A stretch of 43,828 bases of DNA from Rhizobium sp. Q54. Its GTDB lineage: Bacteria; Pseudomonadota; Alphaproteobacteria; Micropepsales; Micropepsaceae. This document shows, piece by piece, positions 9,203-18,715 of this stretch; within the stretch, counting starts at the first letter, position 1; every line of letters begins with the position of its first letter. A model generated the notes under the pieces. It saw nothing but the letters and a program-made list of their open reading frames with translations, was not told the DNA's origin and made no database searches. The position numbers and the translations under genes were made by a program. The DNA lies in assembly GCA_945882615.1 (NCBI GenBank), contig CAMCWK010000025.1, forward strand, positions 1-43,828, given 5' to 3'.

Positions 9203-10702
9203 TTAGATTTTCTGATCGTATTCGCCCACTTCGGGATGCTTGCCCAGCCGGGTGTCGATGTCCTTGAACATGGCCCGCATATTGGCTTCCGAGGCCGGGC
9301 TTTCCACCACCACCACCAGCGACGGCTTGTTGGAGGAAGCGCGCACCAGGCCCCAGGTGCCGTCTTCCAGCGTGACGCGCACGCCGTTCACCGTCACCAC
9401 CGACATGATCTTCTGGCCCAGAAGCTTTTCGCCCTTGGCGGAGAGGTCGGAATACTCCTTCACCATCGCCTCGACCACGGCGTATTTTTTGTCGTCGGGG
9501 CAGAAGGGCGCCATGGTGGGCGAGCCCCAGCTCTGCGGCAGGGCATCGTACAATGAAGACAGCTTGGCGCCCGGGCCCGCCTTGTCCAGCATCTCCAGCA
9601 CCTGGATGCCGGCAACGATGCCGTCGTCATAGCCAAGGCCGATGGGCGGGTTGAAGAAGAAGTGGCCGGACTTTTCGAAGCCCGCCAGCGCCTTCAGTTC
9701 CGAGGTGCGGCGCTTGATATAGGAGTGGCCGGTCTTCCAGTAATCGGTCTTCACGCCATTGGCCTTCAGCACCGGATCGGTGAGGTACAGGCCGGTGGAT
9801 TTCACATCGACCACGAACTGCGCGTTCTTGTGGCTGGCCGACAGGCCGCGCGCCAGCATCACCCCGATCTTGTCGGCGAAAATCTCGCGGCCACGATCGT
9901 CCACCACGCCGCAGCGGTCGCCGTCACCGTCGAAACCCAGACACAGATCGGCGCCCTGTTCCTTCACCGCATGGCCCATGGCGTGCAGCATTTCCATGTC
10001 TTCGGGATTGGGATTGTATTTGGGAAAGGTGAAATCCAGTTCGTCATCCATGCCGATCACCTCGGCGCCGATGCGGCGCAGGGCTTCGGGGGCAAAGGCG
10101 CCCGCGGTGCCGTTGCCGCAGGCCGCAATCACCTTGATCGGGCGCGACAGTCTGTGGCCCTTGGTCACCGCCTGCAAATAGGTTTCGCGCATGTCGGCCA
10201 CGGCGATGTACTTGCCGCCGTCGCGCTCACGGCCTTTGCCGTTCAGCACAATGTCCTTGATGGCGTTGATCTCGTCGGGGCCGAAGGTCAAAGGCCGCGC
10301 CGCACCCATCTTCACCCCGGTCCAGCCATTTTCGTTATGGCTGGCGGTGACCATGGCAACGGCCGGGCAATCGAGGTGAAACTGCGCGAAATAGGCGACC
10401 GGCGACAACGCCAGGCCGATGTCATGCACCTCGCAGCCCGCCTGCAACAGGCCCAGGATCAGCGACTGCTTGATGGACTGGGAATAGGCGCGATAATCGT
10501 GGCCGGTGACGACTTTCGGCACCACGCCGATATCGTGCAGATAGGTGCCCAGGCCCAGGCCCAGCGCCTGGATGCCCAGCAGGTTGATCTCCTTGCCGAA
10601 CAGCCAGCGCGCGTCATATTCGCGAAAGCCGTTGGCGGTCACCAGAGGCAGATTCTCGTAATCGGCCGTGTTGGGGACGAGGTCGGCGCGGGGCTTGATC
10701 AT
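9203..10702 (-). CDS. phosphomannomutase/phosphoglucomutase
   Basis: A 499-residue alpha-D-phosphohexomutase that interconverts hexose 1- and 6-phosphates for nucleotide-sugar and polysaccharide synthesis in the cytoplasm. All four active-site loops are visible: phosphoserine S121 in VTASHNENG, metal loop DGDGDR (258-263), sugar loop FEKSGH and the C-terminal phosphate loop RASSNKP. The N-terminal block GFREYDARWLFGKEI matches the long alphaproteobacterial form. I chose ATG 10702; an in-frame TTG at 10759 would add 19 residues with no family support. It lies 72 bases after the zinc-ribbon gene on the same strand and may be co-transcribed with it. Confidence 0.95.
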   Translation of the reverse strand: MIKPRADLVPNTADYENLPLVTANGFREYDARWLFGKEINLLGIQALGLGLGTYLHDIGVVPKVVTGHDYRAYSQSIKQSLILGLLQAGCEVHDIGLALSPVAYFAQFHLDCPAVAMVTASHNENGWTGVKMGAARPLTFGPDEINAIKDIVLNGKGRERDGGKYIAVADMRETYLQAVTKGHRLSRPIKVIAACGNGTAGAFAPEALRRIGAEVIGMDDELDFTFPKYNPNPEDMEMLHAMGHAVKEQGADLCLGFDGDGDRCGVVDDRGREIFADKIGVMLARGLSASHKNAQFVVDVKSTGLYLTDPVLKANGVKTDYWKTGHSYIKRRTSELKALAGFEKSGHFFFNPPIGLGYDDGIVAGIQVLEMLDKAGPGAKLSSLYDALPQSWGSPTMAPFCPDDKKYAVVEAMVKEYSDLSAKGEKLLGQKIMSVVTVNGVRVTLEDGTWGLVRASSNKPSLVVVVESPASEANMRAMFKDIDTRLGKHPEVGEYDQKI

Positions 10703-10774
10703 AAAAAACCGAAAGCTGAGATGCGGGAGGGTTTTAGCGGTCCCTCCGCAGCTTCTCAACCCGCTGATTTGGGC

Positions 10775-10966
10775 TCAACCCGGCTCGTGCGGACCCAGCG
10801 TGCCGTCCTTGCGCTCAAAGCGCGGGTTGGAAAGGTCGTAGGTGCCAAAGCCGCAATGGGGACAGGCGGAAATCAGATCGCCCTGCGAAAAGCGCGTCAC
10901 CTTGTGACACTGCTCGCAGCGGTAATCGGACGATTCGCGCGCTATTTCGCCGACTTTCTCGCTCAT
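10775..10966 (-). CDS. small zinc-ribbon protein
   Basis: A 63-residue protein with two CxxC knuckles (CEQC and CPHC) spaced as in a zinc ribbon, followed by an acidic/basic tail. A strong ribosome site (AGGAGA) lies 5 bases before the ATG. Such proteins are usually nucleic-acid- or protein-binding modules; no function can be assigned. It is the first gene of a possible two-gene unit with the phosphohexomutase and is divergent from cobA. Confidence 0.85.
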   Translation of the reverse strand: MSEKVGEIARESSDYRCEQCHKVTRFSQGDLISACPHCGFGTYDLSNPRFERKDGTLGPHEPG

Positions 10967-11058
10967 CGCAGTCTCCTTTTGCCCAGAGCCAACGCCGGGA
11001 TGCAGCGCTGCGTTCCTGCGTCGTGCTGTTTTTTGCGCTGTTCCGCCGATATAGTCCC

Positions 11059-11844
11059 ATGATGCACAAAGAAATCGCGGCGGGACTGAACCTGCCTTCG
11101 CTGGAAAAAGGCTGGGTGTGGCTGGTGGGCGCGGGCCCCGGCGATCCTGGCCTGATCACGGCGCTGGGGCTGCAGGCGCTCGCCCAGGCCGACGTCATTC
11201 TTTATGACGCGCTGGTGGACGAACATCTGTTGACGCTGTCCACGGCGGAAAAAATCTATGCTGGAAAACGCGCCGGCGTGCGCTCCTGCAAGCAGGACGA
11301 GATTTCCGAAACGCTGGTCGCGCTGGCGAAGGAAGGCAAGCGCGTGCTGCGGCTGAAGGGCGGCGATCCCTTCGTCTTCGGGCGCGGCGGCGAGGAAGCC
11401 CAGGCACTGGCGCACGCCGGCGTGCCGTTCCGCATCGTGCCGGGCGTGACCGCTGGCATCGGAGGGCTGGCCTATGCCGGCATCCCCGTTACCCATCGCG
11501 ACACCAACCACGCCGTCACCTTCATCACCGGCCATGGCATTGACGGCAAGCTGACCAAGATGGACTGGGCGGCGGTGTCGCGCGGCGCGCCGACACTTGT
11601 CCTCTACATGGCGCGCAGGTTCGCCGCCGAGATTTCGCAAGCCCTGCTGGCGGCAGGACGCAAACCCGATGAACCGGTGGCCATTGTCGCCAATGCGGCA
11701 CGAAGCGATCAGCAAGTGATCGTCACCACTTTGAGCGACCTGGCCGCCGCCGCCGAAAACGCGCCGTCGCTGGCCATCATCGTGATCGGCGAGAATGTCC
11801 GTCTTGCCGAAGAACTCAGCTGGTTGGCGAAGACAAGGCCCTGA
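11059..11844 (+). CDS. cobA: uroporphyrinogen-III C-methyltransferase
   Basis: A 261-residue SAM-dependent methylase that converts uroporphyrinogen III to precorrin-2, the branch point to siroheme and cobalamin. Family motifs are VGAGPGDPGLIT (SAM-binding loop), RLKGGDPFVFGRGGEE and VPGVTAGIGGLAYAGIPVTHR. The length matches the stand-alone SUMT form without the CysG dehydrogenase/chelatase domain, so those steps need another enzyme. The ATG at 11059 begins at the usual place before the Rossmann-like domain; an in-frame GTG at 11023 would add an unsupported 12 residues. Its end overlaps the convergent DUF1289 gene by 29 bases. Confidence 0.94.
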   Translation: MMHKEIAAGLNLPSLEKGWVWLVGAGPGDPGLITALGLQALAQADVILYDALVDEHLLTLSTAEKIYAGKRAGVRSCKQDEISETLVALAKEGKRVLRLKGGDPFVFGRGGEEAQALAHAGVPFRIVPGVTAGIGGLAYAGIPVTHRDTNHAVTFITGHGIDGKLTKMDWAAVSRGAPTLVLYMARRFAAEISQALLAAGRKPDEPVAIVANAARSDQQVIVTTLSDLAAAAENAPSLAIIVIGENVRLAEELSWLAKTRP

Positions 11845-11992
11845 GCCGCGCCGGCAACTCTTCCATCACCGCGCGGCGCTGCGCGTCGCTCATCGAAAAC
11901 CAGTTCCCGATTTCCGCCAGGGTGCGGCCGCAGCCGGAACAAACCCCGCTGGCCTGGTCATAGGTACAGATTTTGATGCAGGGGCTTTCCAT
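11816..11992 (-). CDS. DUF1289 family small protein
   Basis: A 58-residue protein beginning MESPCIKICTYD and containing CSGCGRTLAEI, so four cysteines with the CxxxC...CxGCxRT pattern of DUF1289, then W and a helical tail. The family is common in alpha- and gammaproteobacteria; the Cys pattern suggests metal binding, and the role is unknown. It overlaps the 3' end of cobA tail-to-tail. The first CtrA box lies 46 bases upstream of its start, so that box could act on this gene as well as on its divergent neighbour. Confidence 0.9.
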   Translation of the reverse strand: MESPCIKICTYDQASGVCSGCGRTLAEIGNWFSMSDAQRRAVMEELPARLRALSSPTS

Positions 11993-12037
11993 TTTCGCAG
12001 GGAAAGTAGCGTTTTTGATCGAAACGCGGCAATGACC

Positions 12038-12053
12038 TTAACCGGGGTTTAAC
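12038..12053 (+). promoter_or_regulatory. CtrA-type binding box 1
   Basis: TTAA-CCGGGGT-TTAAC is an exact match to the CtrA consensus TTAA-N7-TTAAC. It lies in the 105-base divergent gap, 45 bases before the ATG at 12098 and 46 before the DUF1289 start. A clear -10 was not identified. Binding is inferred from the motif only. Confidence 0.7.
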
Positions 12054-12097
12054 AGCGCTTGCCTAGGCTCAGGCTGCATTTTTTCGGAAACCTCGTC

Positions 12098-12628
12098 ATG
12101 GCCAAAGCGCAGTTCCACAAGAACCAGCGGGTCTATGTGAAACCGGTCGGCACCTGGGCGCTGATCGAGCATGTCGTACCCCATTGGGCCAAGGGCATCG
12201 ATGAGCCGATCCGCGTGCATTACGACGTAGGCCTGGGCCGTGAATTCGCCGCCGACGAATTGCTGAGCGAAGAACCGCTGGGCGAGAAGATGTCCGCCGT
12301 GTCCCAGACCTGGCGCGTGGTCAGGGCCCGCAACAAGTGGCAACCCGAGGAAGATTGCGCCCGCCATCCGGTGCCGGGCACCTACCCCGTCGTCATCACC
12401 GGCGAAGCGGAATGGGGAGGCTGGCGCGTGCCGGGCGCGGAATATGACCTGGACCCCGCAAGGACCGAGGAACAGGCCCGCCTGATCGCCAGCGCGCCCA
12501 AGCTGGCCGCCTTCGCGAGCAGCCTGGTGGACTGGGCGCGCAAGTCGGGCGAGGACATGCCCAACGCGCTGGCGGAACTGGCGCACCAGGCGCAGGACCT
12601 GCTGACCGAGGTCAAGCGGCCCGCCTGA
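12098..12628 (+). CDS. conserved hypothetical protein
   Basis: A 176-residue cytoplasmic protein with no signal or membrane segment. It begins MAKAQFHKNQRVYVKPVG, a basic beta-strand-like start, and contains HYDVGLGREFAADEL and WGGWRVPGAEYDLDP. The N-terminal half reads like a small beta-barrel (KOW/SH3-like spacing), but I cannot name a family. The in-frame upstream ATG at 12059 is rejected because it overlaps the promoter gap. It is preceded by a CtrA box, and its TGA overlaps the next ATG by one base (TGATG), so it is coupled to the membrane protein that follows. Confidence 0.75.
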   Translation: MAKAQFHKNQRVYVKPVGTWALIEHVVPHWAKGIDEPIRVHYDVGLGREFAADELLSEEPLGEKMSAVSQTWRVVRARNKWQPEEDCARHPVPGTYPVVITGEAEWGGWRVPGAEYDLDPARTEEQARLIASAPKLAAFASSLVDWARKSGEDMPNALAELAHQAQDLLTEVKRPA

Positions 12629-14322
12629 TGACCTCTATTTCGCTGGAGGGCCTCACGACACGTTCGCAGATGAGTCGCATCTGCGTTCCGCGCGGCCTGC
12701 TGGTGCTCGCCGGTTTCACCCTGCTCACCGCAATCTTTTTCTGGCCATGGGTGACGCAGCTCTCATCGGCCCTGATCGGACCGCCGGAAGACAATCTGCA
12801 GGATTTCTGGAACAGCTGGCACGCCGCGACCGCACAAGGCTGGCGCGACCTCTTTTTCACCACCCAGATCCGCTATCCTGAAGGGACATCGCTGACTTAT
12901 CACTCATTTGCCTGGCCGCAAGTCGCCGCGGTTACGCTCCTCAGCAAGATTTTTGGCGCCGATCTCGCCACGCTGATGACGTTGCACAATCTTACCTTGC
13001 TCTCTTCCTTTCCACTGGCGGCAGCCAGCGCCTTTTACCTGACGCGACATCTGCTGGGCGACATACCCGGCCGCGACGCCGGCGCAGCGGCGGCGGGGTT
13101 CATCTTCGCTTTTAATCCTTGGCATGTTGCGCAGGCAATGCACCATGCCCATGTCAGCACCATCCAGTTCCTGCCGCTGTTCGTGCTGTTCTATCTGATC
13201 GCGCTGGAGCGGCGCAGCCTGCACTGGCTGGCGGGTGCGGCGGCGATGATGGCGCTGTCGTCGCTGTCGAGCTGGTATTATCTTTTCTACGCGCTCTACT
13301 TCATGGCGTTCCATCTCGTGCATCTGCGCGTCCGGGCCGGCCAATGGCCGCGCGGCTGGATGCTGGCCGCGCCCGCGCTGTGCGCCGCCACCGCCGCGCT
13401 GCTGCTGTCGCCATGGCTGGTTCCGATGCTGGGATCGGGCCTGGATACGTCCGTTTATTATGTCGGCACCAACATGTTCGTAGCCGACTTGCTGGCCTGG
13501 TTTGCCTTTCCTCCCACCCACCTGTTGGCGGAGTGGGGCAGCGGCATCTATGCCGCCATTACCGGCAATGCGTGGGAAGGCACCGTCTATCTGGGCGTAA
13601 TCAACGCGGCGATACTGGCATGGGCATTGACACAGCCAGAACGCCGCAAGCTCTATTACGCGCTGGGCGGCATGCTGTTCTTCGCGGTGATCGCCAGCGG
13701 TGAAGCTTTGCATGTGGGCGGCAACGTCACGCCGTTGCACCTGCCCGGCATCATTCTCGCCAAGCTTCCCTTCTTCGCCAATGTCCGCACCCCGGCGCGC
13801 GCCATGGTGTTCGTGTATCTGTTTCTGGGCATCGCCATTGCGCACGCCATGGTGATGGCCTGGCGCCATCGTTCCACAGGCGCGCGGCTGGGTGTGTCGC
13901 TGGCCGTGGGGTTGATGCTGCTGGATTTCACACCGACCCGCCTGGCCGCCACGCCGGTGGCGTGCCCGGTGGCGCTGGAGAGCATCGCCAAGGATACGGG
14001 ACATTTCGGCGTGCTGGACTTGCCGTCGGGGTACGGCAATGGCAACGCCTATATGACCCTGTCAGCCTGTCATGGCAAAGCCATCGTGCAGGGCGAAACC
14101 TCGCGTCAGATGGGTATCTCGCTGGCCAACCGGCTTGAGACAACCGACTTGGCAGCGCAAAAGAGGCAACTGACCCAAGCCCGCGTGAAATATGTGGTGC
14201 TGCACCATCCCGAGGGGGAGTTGTTTGGCTGGAACAAGGCAGACGGCAACAAGCCCGATTATGCCCATATGTATCGCGTTCTCCATGACGGGCGTGAAAT
14301 GACGGTGCTGCAAGTCTATTAA
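12628..14322 (+). CDS. polytopic membrane protein, GT-C-like
   Basis: A 564-residue protein with about ten to twelve membrane helices and a soluble C-terminal part (~460-564). After helix 1 the first outer loop carries acidic residues in GPPEDNLQDFWNSWHA, the place where GT-C glycosyltransferases hold their catalytic Asp. PTHLLAEWGSG and FANVRTPARAM are further conserved-looking loops. The architecture resembles YfhO/PMT-like lipid-linked sugar transferases that glycosylate on the periplasmic face, but I recognise no exact family. It is translationally coupled to the hypothetical upstream gene. An alternative ATG 14 codons in would drop a polar leader. Confidence 0.7.
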   Translation: MTSISLEGLTTRSQMSRICVPRGLLVLAGFTLLTAIFFWPWVTQLSSALIGPPEDNLQDFWNSWHAATAQGWRDLFFTTQIRYPEGTSLTYHSFAWPQVAAVTLLSKIFGADLATLMTLHNLTLLSSFPLAAASAFYLTRHLLGDIPGRDAGAAAAGFIFAFNPWHVAQAMHHAHVSTIQFLPLFVLFYLIALERRSLHWLAGAAAMMALSSLSSWYYLFYALYFMAFHLVHLRVRAGQWPRGWMLAAPALCAATAALLLSPWLVPMLGSGLDTSVYYVGTNMFVADLLAWFAFPPTHLLAEWGSGIYAAITGNAWEGTVYLGVINAAILAWALTQPERRKLYYALGGMLFFAVIASGEALHVGGNVTPLHLPGIILAKLPFFANVRTPARAMVFVYLFLGIAIAHAMVMAWRHRSTGARLGVSLAVGLMLLDFTPTRLAATPVACPVALESIAKDTGHFGVLDLPSGYGNGNAYMTLSACHGKAIVQGETSRQMGISLANRLETTDLAAQKRQLTQARVKYVVLHHPEGELFGWNKADGNKPDYAHMYRVLHDGREMTVLQVY

Positions 14323-14324
14323 AT

Positions 14325-16997
14325 ATGACGGACCCCGTTGGGCGGGCTATAAAGCCGGTCTCCCAAATGAGTCTGGTCATGCGTACCGAAGAACCCCGCG
14401 CCATTCACCTTGCCGACTACCGGGCGCCGGAATTTCGCATTCCGACTGTGCAGCTGGACTTCGCGCTGGAGCCCGAGACCACCCGCGTCACCGCGAAGCT
14501 GGCGATCGAGCGCCAGGGGGGCAACGGACCGTTGGTGCTGCATGGCGAGAACCAGAAGCTGCTGTCGGTGACGCTGGATGGACGCGTCCTGTCGCCGGGC
14601 GATTACCTGCTGGACGACAAGAGCCTGACCCTGCCGAAGGTGCCAGACAAATTCTCGCTGGAGATCGTTTCGGAGATCGACCCCAGCGCCAACACCGCGC
14701 TGGAAGGCCTGTTCCTGTCCAGCGGCATGTTCTGCACCCAGTGCGAGCCGGAAGGCTTTCGCCGCATTACCTATTTCCTGGATCGGCCCGACAATCTGTC
14801 GGTGTTCACGGTGCGGATCGAAGCCGCCAAGGAGCAGTATCCGGTGCTGCTGTCCAACGGCAACCGCATGGAAGCGGGCGACCTTCCGGGCGGTCGTCAC
14901 TTCGCGCTGTGGCACGATCCCTTCCCCAAGCCGTCCTATCTGTTCGCGCTGGTGGCGGGCGATCTGGGCAGCATCCATGACAGCTTCACCACCATGACCG
15001 GGCGTCGGATCGAACTGGCGCTGTATGTCGAACATGGCAACGAGCTGCGCGCCACCTATGCCCTTGGGGCGCTGAAGCGTTCGATGAAATGGGATGAAGA
15101 GGCTTACGGCCGGGAATACGACCTCGACATCTTCATGATCGTGGCGGTTAGCGCCTTCAACATGGGGGCGATGGAAAACAAGGGCCTCAACATCTTCAAC
15201 GACAAGGTGCTGCTGGCCTCGCCGGAGACCGCCACCGATGATGATTATGCCCGCATCGAAAGCGTTGTGGCGCACGAATACTTCCACAACTGGACCGGCA
15301 ACCGCGTCACCTGCCGCGACTGGTTCCAGCTATCGCTGAAGGAAGGCCTGACGGTTTTCCGCGATCAGAAATTCTCCGGCGACACGCGCAGCCATGGCGT
15401 GCAGCGCATCCAGGACGTGCGGGCCTTGCGGGCGCGCCAGTTTCCGGAAGACGCCGGCCCGCTGGCCCATCCGGTTCAGCCGCAGAGCTATATCGAGATC
15501 AACAACTTCTACACCTCGACCATCTATGAGAAGGGCTCAGAGGTGATCGGGATGCTCCATACGCTGGTGGGCGAGGAGGGTTACCGCAAGGCCACCGACT
15601 TGTACTTCGAGCGTCACGATGGTCATGCCGCCACTGTGGAAGACTGGGTCAAGTGTTTCGAAGACTCGTCGGGGCGCGACCTCACCCAGTTCCGGCTGTG
15701 GTACCGCCAGGCCGGCACCCCGGTGGTCGAAGCGCGCACCGCCTATGACGCGGCCGCGCGCACCTTCACCCTGGACCTGACGCAAAGCCTCGCTCCCACG
15801 CCGGGCCAGCTGGAAAAAAAACCGATGCACCTTCCAGTGCGCATCGGGCTGGTCAGCACCGCGGGCGCCGGGCTGCCCGCCACATTGGAAGGCGAAAACC
15901 GCAGCGGACCGGACAGCCGGGTGCTGGAACTGACCGAGAATTTCCAGCGCTTTGTCTTTGTCGATGTCGCCGAGGAGCCTCTGCTGTCGCTGGGCCGCGG
16001 CTTTTCCGCCCCGGCCGTGTTTCGCACACCCTATGGCCGCGAAGAACGCGCCATCCTGATGGGCTGCGATCATGACGACTTCAACCGCTGGGAAGCCGGA
16101 CAGATCCTGGCCGCGGAGATCATGCTGGAAGTGGCGGGCAAGGCCCGCGCCGATGCCGACAGCGATTACCTCAAAGCCATCGGCATCGCGCTGTCCCGCG
16201 CCGAGGAAGACCCCGCCTTCGCCGCACAGATGCTGATGCCGCCCACCGAGAACGAACTGGCGGCGCGCAAAACGCCGGTGGATCCTGAAGGCATCCACAA
16301 TGCGCGGCTGGCATTGGTCCGTGCCATCGCCCTGGCCCATCGGGGTCGCCTGGCGCAACTTTACGAACATATGCGCGATGAGGACGATTTCAGTCCTGAT
16401 GCGAAATCGGCGGGACGGCGCGCCTTGCGCAATGCGGCCTTGCGATACCTCACGGCGGAAGATGACGAAGCCGCTGCGGGATTGGCCGAGGCGCATTACC
16501 GCAGCGCCACCAACATGACCGACATGATCGCAGGGCTTGCGGCGCTGACGCGCATGGAATCGCCGCTGCGCGACAAGGCCTTCACCCATTTCCACGACCG
16601 CTTCAAATCGGACCCGCTGGTGCTGGACAAGTGGATGGGGTTGCAGGCGGGCTCGCCCCTGCCCGATGCGGTGTCCAGCGTGCGGGCGCTGATGAAGCAC
16701 CCCGCCTTCGACCTCAAGAATCCCAACCGGGTGCGCGCGCTGATCGGCGCCTTTGGCGGCAATCACCGGCGTTTCCATGGCGCCAATGGCGAAGGCTACC
16801 GGCTGGTGGGCGAAGTGATCCGCGCCCTCGATCCCATCAACCCGCAGGTCGCCGCCAGGCTGGCGGGCGCGTTCGAGAGCTGGCGGCGCTACGATTCGGG
16901 CCGCCAGGCGCTGATAAAGGGCGAGCTGGAGGCCATTCGCGGCCTGCCCGGCATTTCGCCCAACCTGTCGGAGATCGCCGGCAAGATGCTTGACTGA
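14325..16997 (+). CDS. pepN: aminopeptidase N
   Basis: An 890-residue M1 zinc aminopeptidase, the length of E. coli PepN, which removes N-terminal residues from peptides in the cytoplasm. Numbered from the first ATG, the exopeptidase motif GAMEN is at 281-285, the zinc ligands HEYFH at 317-321 and the third ligand is E340 (KEGLT). The C-terminal alpha-solenoid (~560-890) ends in LSEIAGKMLD. Start choice is uncertain: ATGs at 14325, 14367 and 14379 are all in frame, and the family homology begins near ADYRAPEF, after the third. Only 2 bases separate the first candidate from the preceding stop. Confidence 0.95.
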   Translation: MTDPVGRAIKPVSQMSLVMRTEEPRAIHLADYRAPEFRIPTVQLDFALEPETTRVTAKLAIERQGGNGPLVLHGENQKLLSVTLDGRVLSPGDYLLDDKSLTLPKVPDKFSLEIVSEIDPSANTALEGLFLSSGMFCTQCEPEGFRRITYFLDRPDNLSVFTVRIEAAKEQYPVLLSNGNRMEAGDLPGGRHFALWHDPFPKPSYLFALVAGDLGSIHDSFTTMTGRRIELALYVEHGNELRATYALGALKRSMKWDEEAYGREYDLDIFMIVAVSAFNMGAMENKGLNIFNDKVLLASPETATDDDYARIESVVAHEYFHNWTGNRVTCRDWFQLSLKEGLTVFRDQKFSGDTRSHGVQRIQDVRALRARQFPEDAGPLAHPVQPQSYIEINNFYTSTIYEKGSEVIGMLHTLVGEEGYRKATDLYFERHDGHAATVEDWVKCFEDSSGRDLTQFRLWYRQAGTPVVEARTAYDAAARTFTLDLTQSLAPTPGQLEKKPMHLPVRIGLVSTAGAGLPATLEGENRSGPDSRVLELTENFQRFVFVDVAEEPLLSLGRGFSAPAVFRTPYGREERAILMGCDHDDFNRWEAGQILAAEIMLEVAGKARADADSDYLKAIGIALSRAEEDPAFAAQMLMPPTENELAARKTPVDPEGIHNARLALVRAIALAHRGRLAQLYEHMRDEDDFSPDAKSAGRRALRNAALRYLTAEDDEAAAGLAEAHYRSATNMTDMIAGLAALTRMESPLRDKAFTHFHDRFKSDPLVLDKWMGLQAGSPLPDAVSSVRALMKHPAFDLKNPNRVRALIGAFGGNHRRFHGANGEGYRLVGEVIRALDPINPQVAARLAGAFESWRRYDSGRQALIKGELEAIRGLPGISPNLSEIAGKMLD

Positions 16998-17090
16998 TTC
17001 CTTTCGCCGCGCCGCGCTCTATTAACTGGCGGCGCTGACGATGCGGATTCATACTTCCTCCAGCGCGAATCAACGCGCAGGTGGGATCAA

Positions 17091-18638
17091 ATGACCGAGG
17101 CGATAGCACGGTCCTGGAACTGGCTGGACGGCGCGTTTGCCGCCGCCCTGAACCGCCCCCTTGCCCGGCGCTTCACCCGCAACAACCGGGTCATCATTCC
17201 GCTTTGCATTCTTTTGATCTGCGGCAGCTTCGCCGCCGCCGCCCTGTTGCAGATGCGCAATGATCGCCAACACGCTTTGGCCGCCGCCGCGCAAGCCGGG
17301 GCCATGCGCGCCCGGGACCTGGCCGCCGTCACCGGCATGTCGCTGGACCGCTTCGCCGCCGTCGGCGCGTCCTTCGCCGCCAATCCGGGCGCCGTGACGC
17401 TGCTGCCGGGTGTGCGCAACATCGCGGTCTATGACGCAAGCGGCGCCCGCCGCGCCATCCTGCATTCCCACGCCGCCATGGCGCCCGCCCTGCGCGGCGA
17501 AGGGCGCAGCGTCTTTGCCTTCGGGCCGCAGGCAGGACTGTCCTTCAGCAGTGGCGGCCATCACATCGTGGTGCAGTTCGACAAACAGGCGCTGGCTCCC
17601 AGAAGACTGCTGGAACAAGCCGCGCTGGTGCCGGCCTCCGGCCCGGCGCTGCTGCCGCTGACCGACCGTGAAGGCATGGAATGGATGCGCAGCCCCGTGC
17701 CGGGCTGGCCGCTGACGGCCGCCATCGCCATCAGTGAAGACACCGCACTGACCGACTGGATCAAGGCGCTGCCGCTCTATCTGTTCGTCATGCTTGGGCC
17801 GGCCCTAGCGGGCGCCTGGCTGGCGGCGCTGCTGGTCGGCGCCTTCGAGCGCCATGCCAAGGCGAAGGACGCCATTCGCAGCTTGCGCGCCACCCGCCCC
17901 GTCGAAGGCAAACTGATGGTGCGGCTGGCCAATGCCGAGCGCGGCGCGGCGGAAGCCTTGCGTTCCAAATCCGAATTCATCGCCCATATGAGCCATGAAT
18001 TGCGCACGCCGCTGAATGCGGTGATCGGCTTTTCGGACATCATCGCGGACGGGCTGTACGGCACGCCCGGCCATCCCAAATATGCCGAATATGCCCGCGA
18101 CATCGGTGATGCCGGCAGGAACCTGCATGGCAAGATCGGCGACATACTCGAATTCGCCAACATCGAGGCCGGCCGCTTCCCGCTGACCGAAGAGCCGATT
18201 GAACTGGCGGTGCTGGTGGGGACCTGCGTGGACGAACAGCAGGGGCGCGCCTTTTCCCGCCGCGTCGCGCTGAGCCTGGGCTTTGGCGAACCGGGGCTGG
18301 TGCGCGCCGATCCGCAAGCCGTGCGGCGCATCCTCTGCAACCTGCTCTCCAATGCCCTCACCTATACGGGCGAAGGCGGCTATGTGCGCGCCGATGTGCG
18401 CTTCGTGGACGGCGCTGGCGTGGTCACCCTGACCGACAGCGGCACGGGTTTTTCCGCCGCCGAGCGCGCCAGAGCAGGCAAGGCCTTTGAGCGCTTCGAC
18501 CGCGCCGGCAAGGTGACCGGATCCGGCCTCGGCCTGGCCATCGCCATGGAGCTGACGCGGCGGATGGGCGGGGCGATGCGGCTGGCCAGCCAGGCCGGCG
18601 ACAGCGCCATCATGGAAGTGAGGTTGCCCCGGTTATAA
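17091..18638 (+). CDS. membrane sensor histidine kinase
   Basis: A 515-residue kinase with membrane helices at ~34-54 and ~227-250 enclosing a periplasmic sensor domain of about 170 residues (Cache/PAS-like by shape). A short linker, a HisKA domain with H302 (FIAHMSHELRTPLNAVIGF) and a HATPase domain follow, with N-box LLSNALTYT, G1 LTDSGTGF and G2 GSGLGLAIA. It should autophosphorylate on H302 and pass phosphate to a separate response regulator, which is not in this window. A GGTGGGAT ribosome site precedes the ATG. The nearest plus-strand neighbours (pepN, secreted barrel) give no clue to the signal. Confidence 0.93.
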   Translation: MTEAIARSWNWLDGAFAAALNRPLARRFTRNNRVIIPLCILLICGSFAAAALLQMRNDRQHALAAAAQAGAMRARDLAAVTGMSLDRFAAVGASFAANPGAVTLLPGVRNIAVYDASGARRAILHSHAAMAPALRGEGRSVFAFGPQAGLSFSSGGHHIVVQFDKQALAPRRLLEQAALVPASGPALLPLTDREGMEWMRSPVPGWPLTAAIAISEDTALTDWIKALPLYLFVMLGPALAGAWLAALLVGAFERHAKAKDAIRSLRATRPVEGKLMVRLANAERGAAEALRSKSEFIAHMSHELRTPLNAVIGFSDIIADGLYGTPGHPKYAEYARDIGDAGRNLHGKIGDILEFANIEAGRFPLTEEPIELAVLVGTCVDEQQGRAFSRRVALSLGFGEPGLVRADPQAVRRILCNLLSNALTYTGEGGYVRADVRFVDGAGVVTLTDSGTGFSAAERARAGKAFERFDRAGKVTGSGLGLAIAMELTRRMGGAMRLASQAGDSAIMEVRLPRL

Positions 18639-18715
18639 GCGGCATTTACCCCTTGTTTACCACAGTTAACGAAGCTCTGGCGGCGCCCACAAGGGTGGTT
18701 CGCAGGGGAAAACGC

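Noticed and set aside
9662..11062. 466-codon open frame on the plus strand
   Set aside because: Antisense to the phosphohexomutase and zinc-ribbon genes, whose active-site motifs are clear.
18649..18675. TTAC-N7-TTACC plus GTTAAC upstream of the secreted barrel
   Set aside because: Both halves deviate from TTAA and the GTTAAC is out of spacing; too weak to call a CtrA site.
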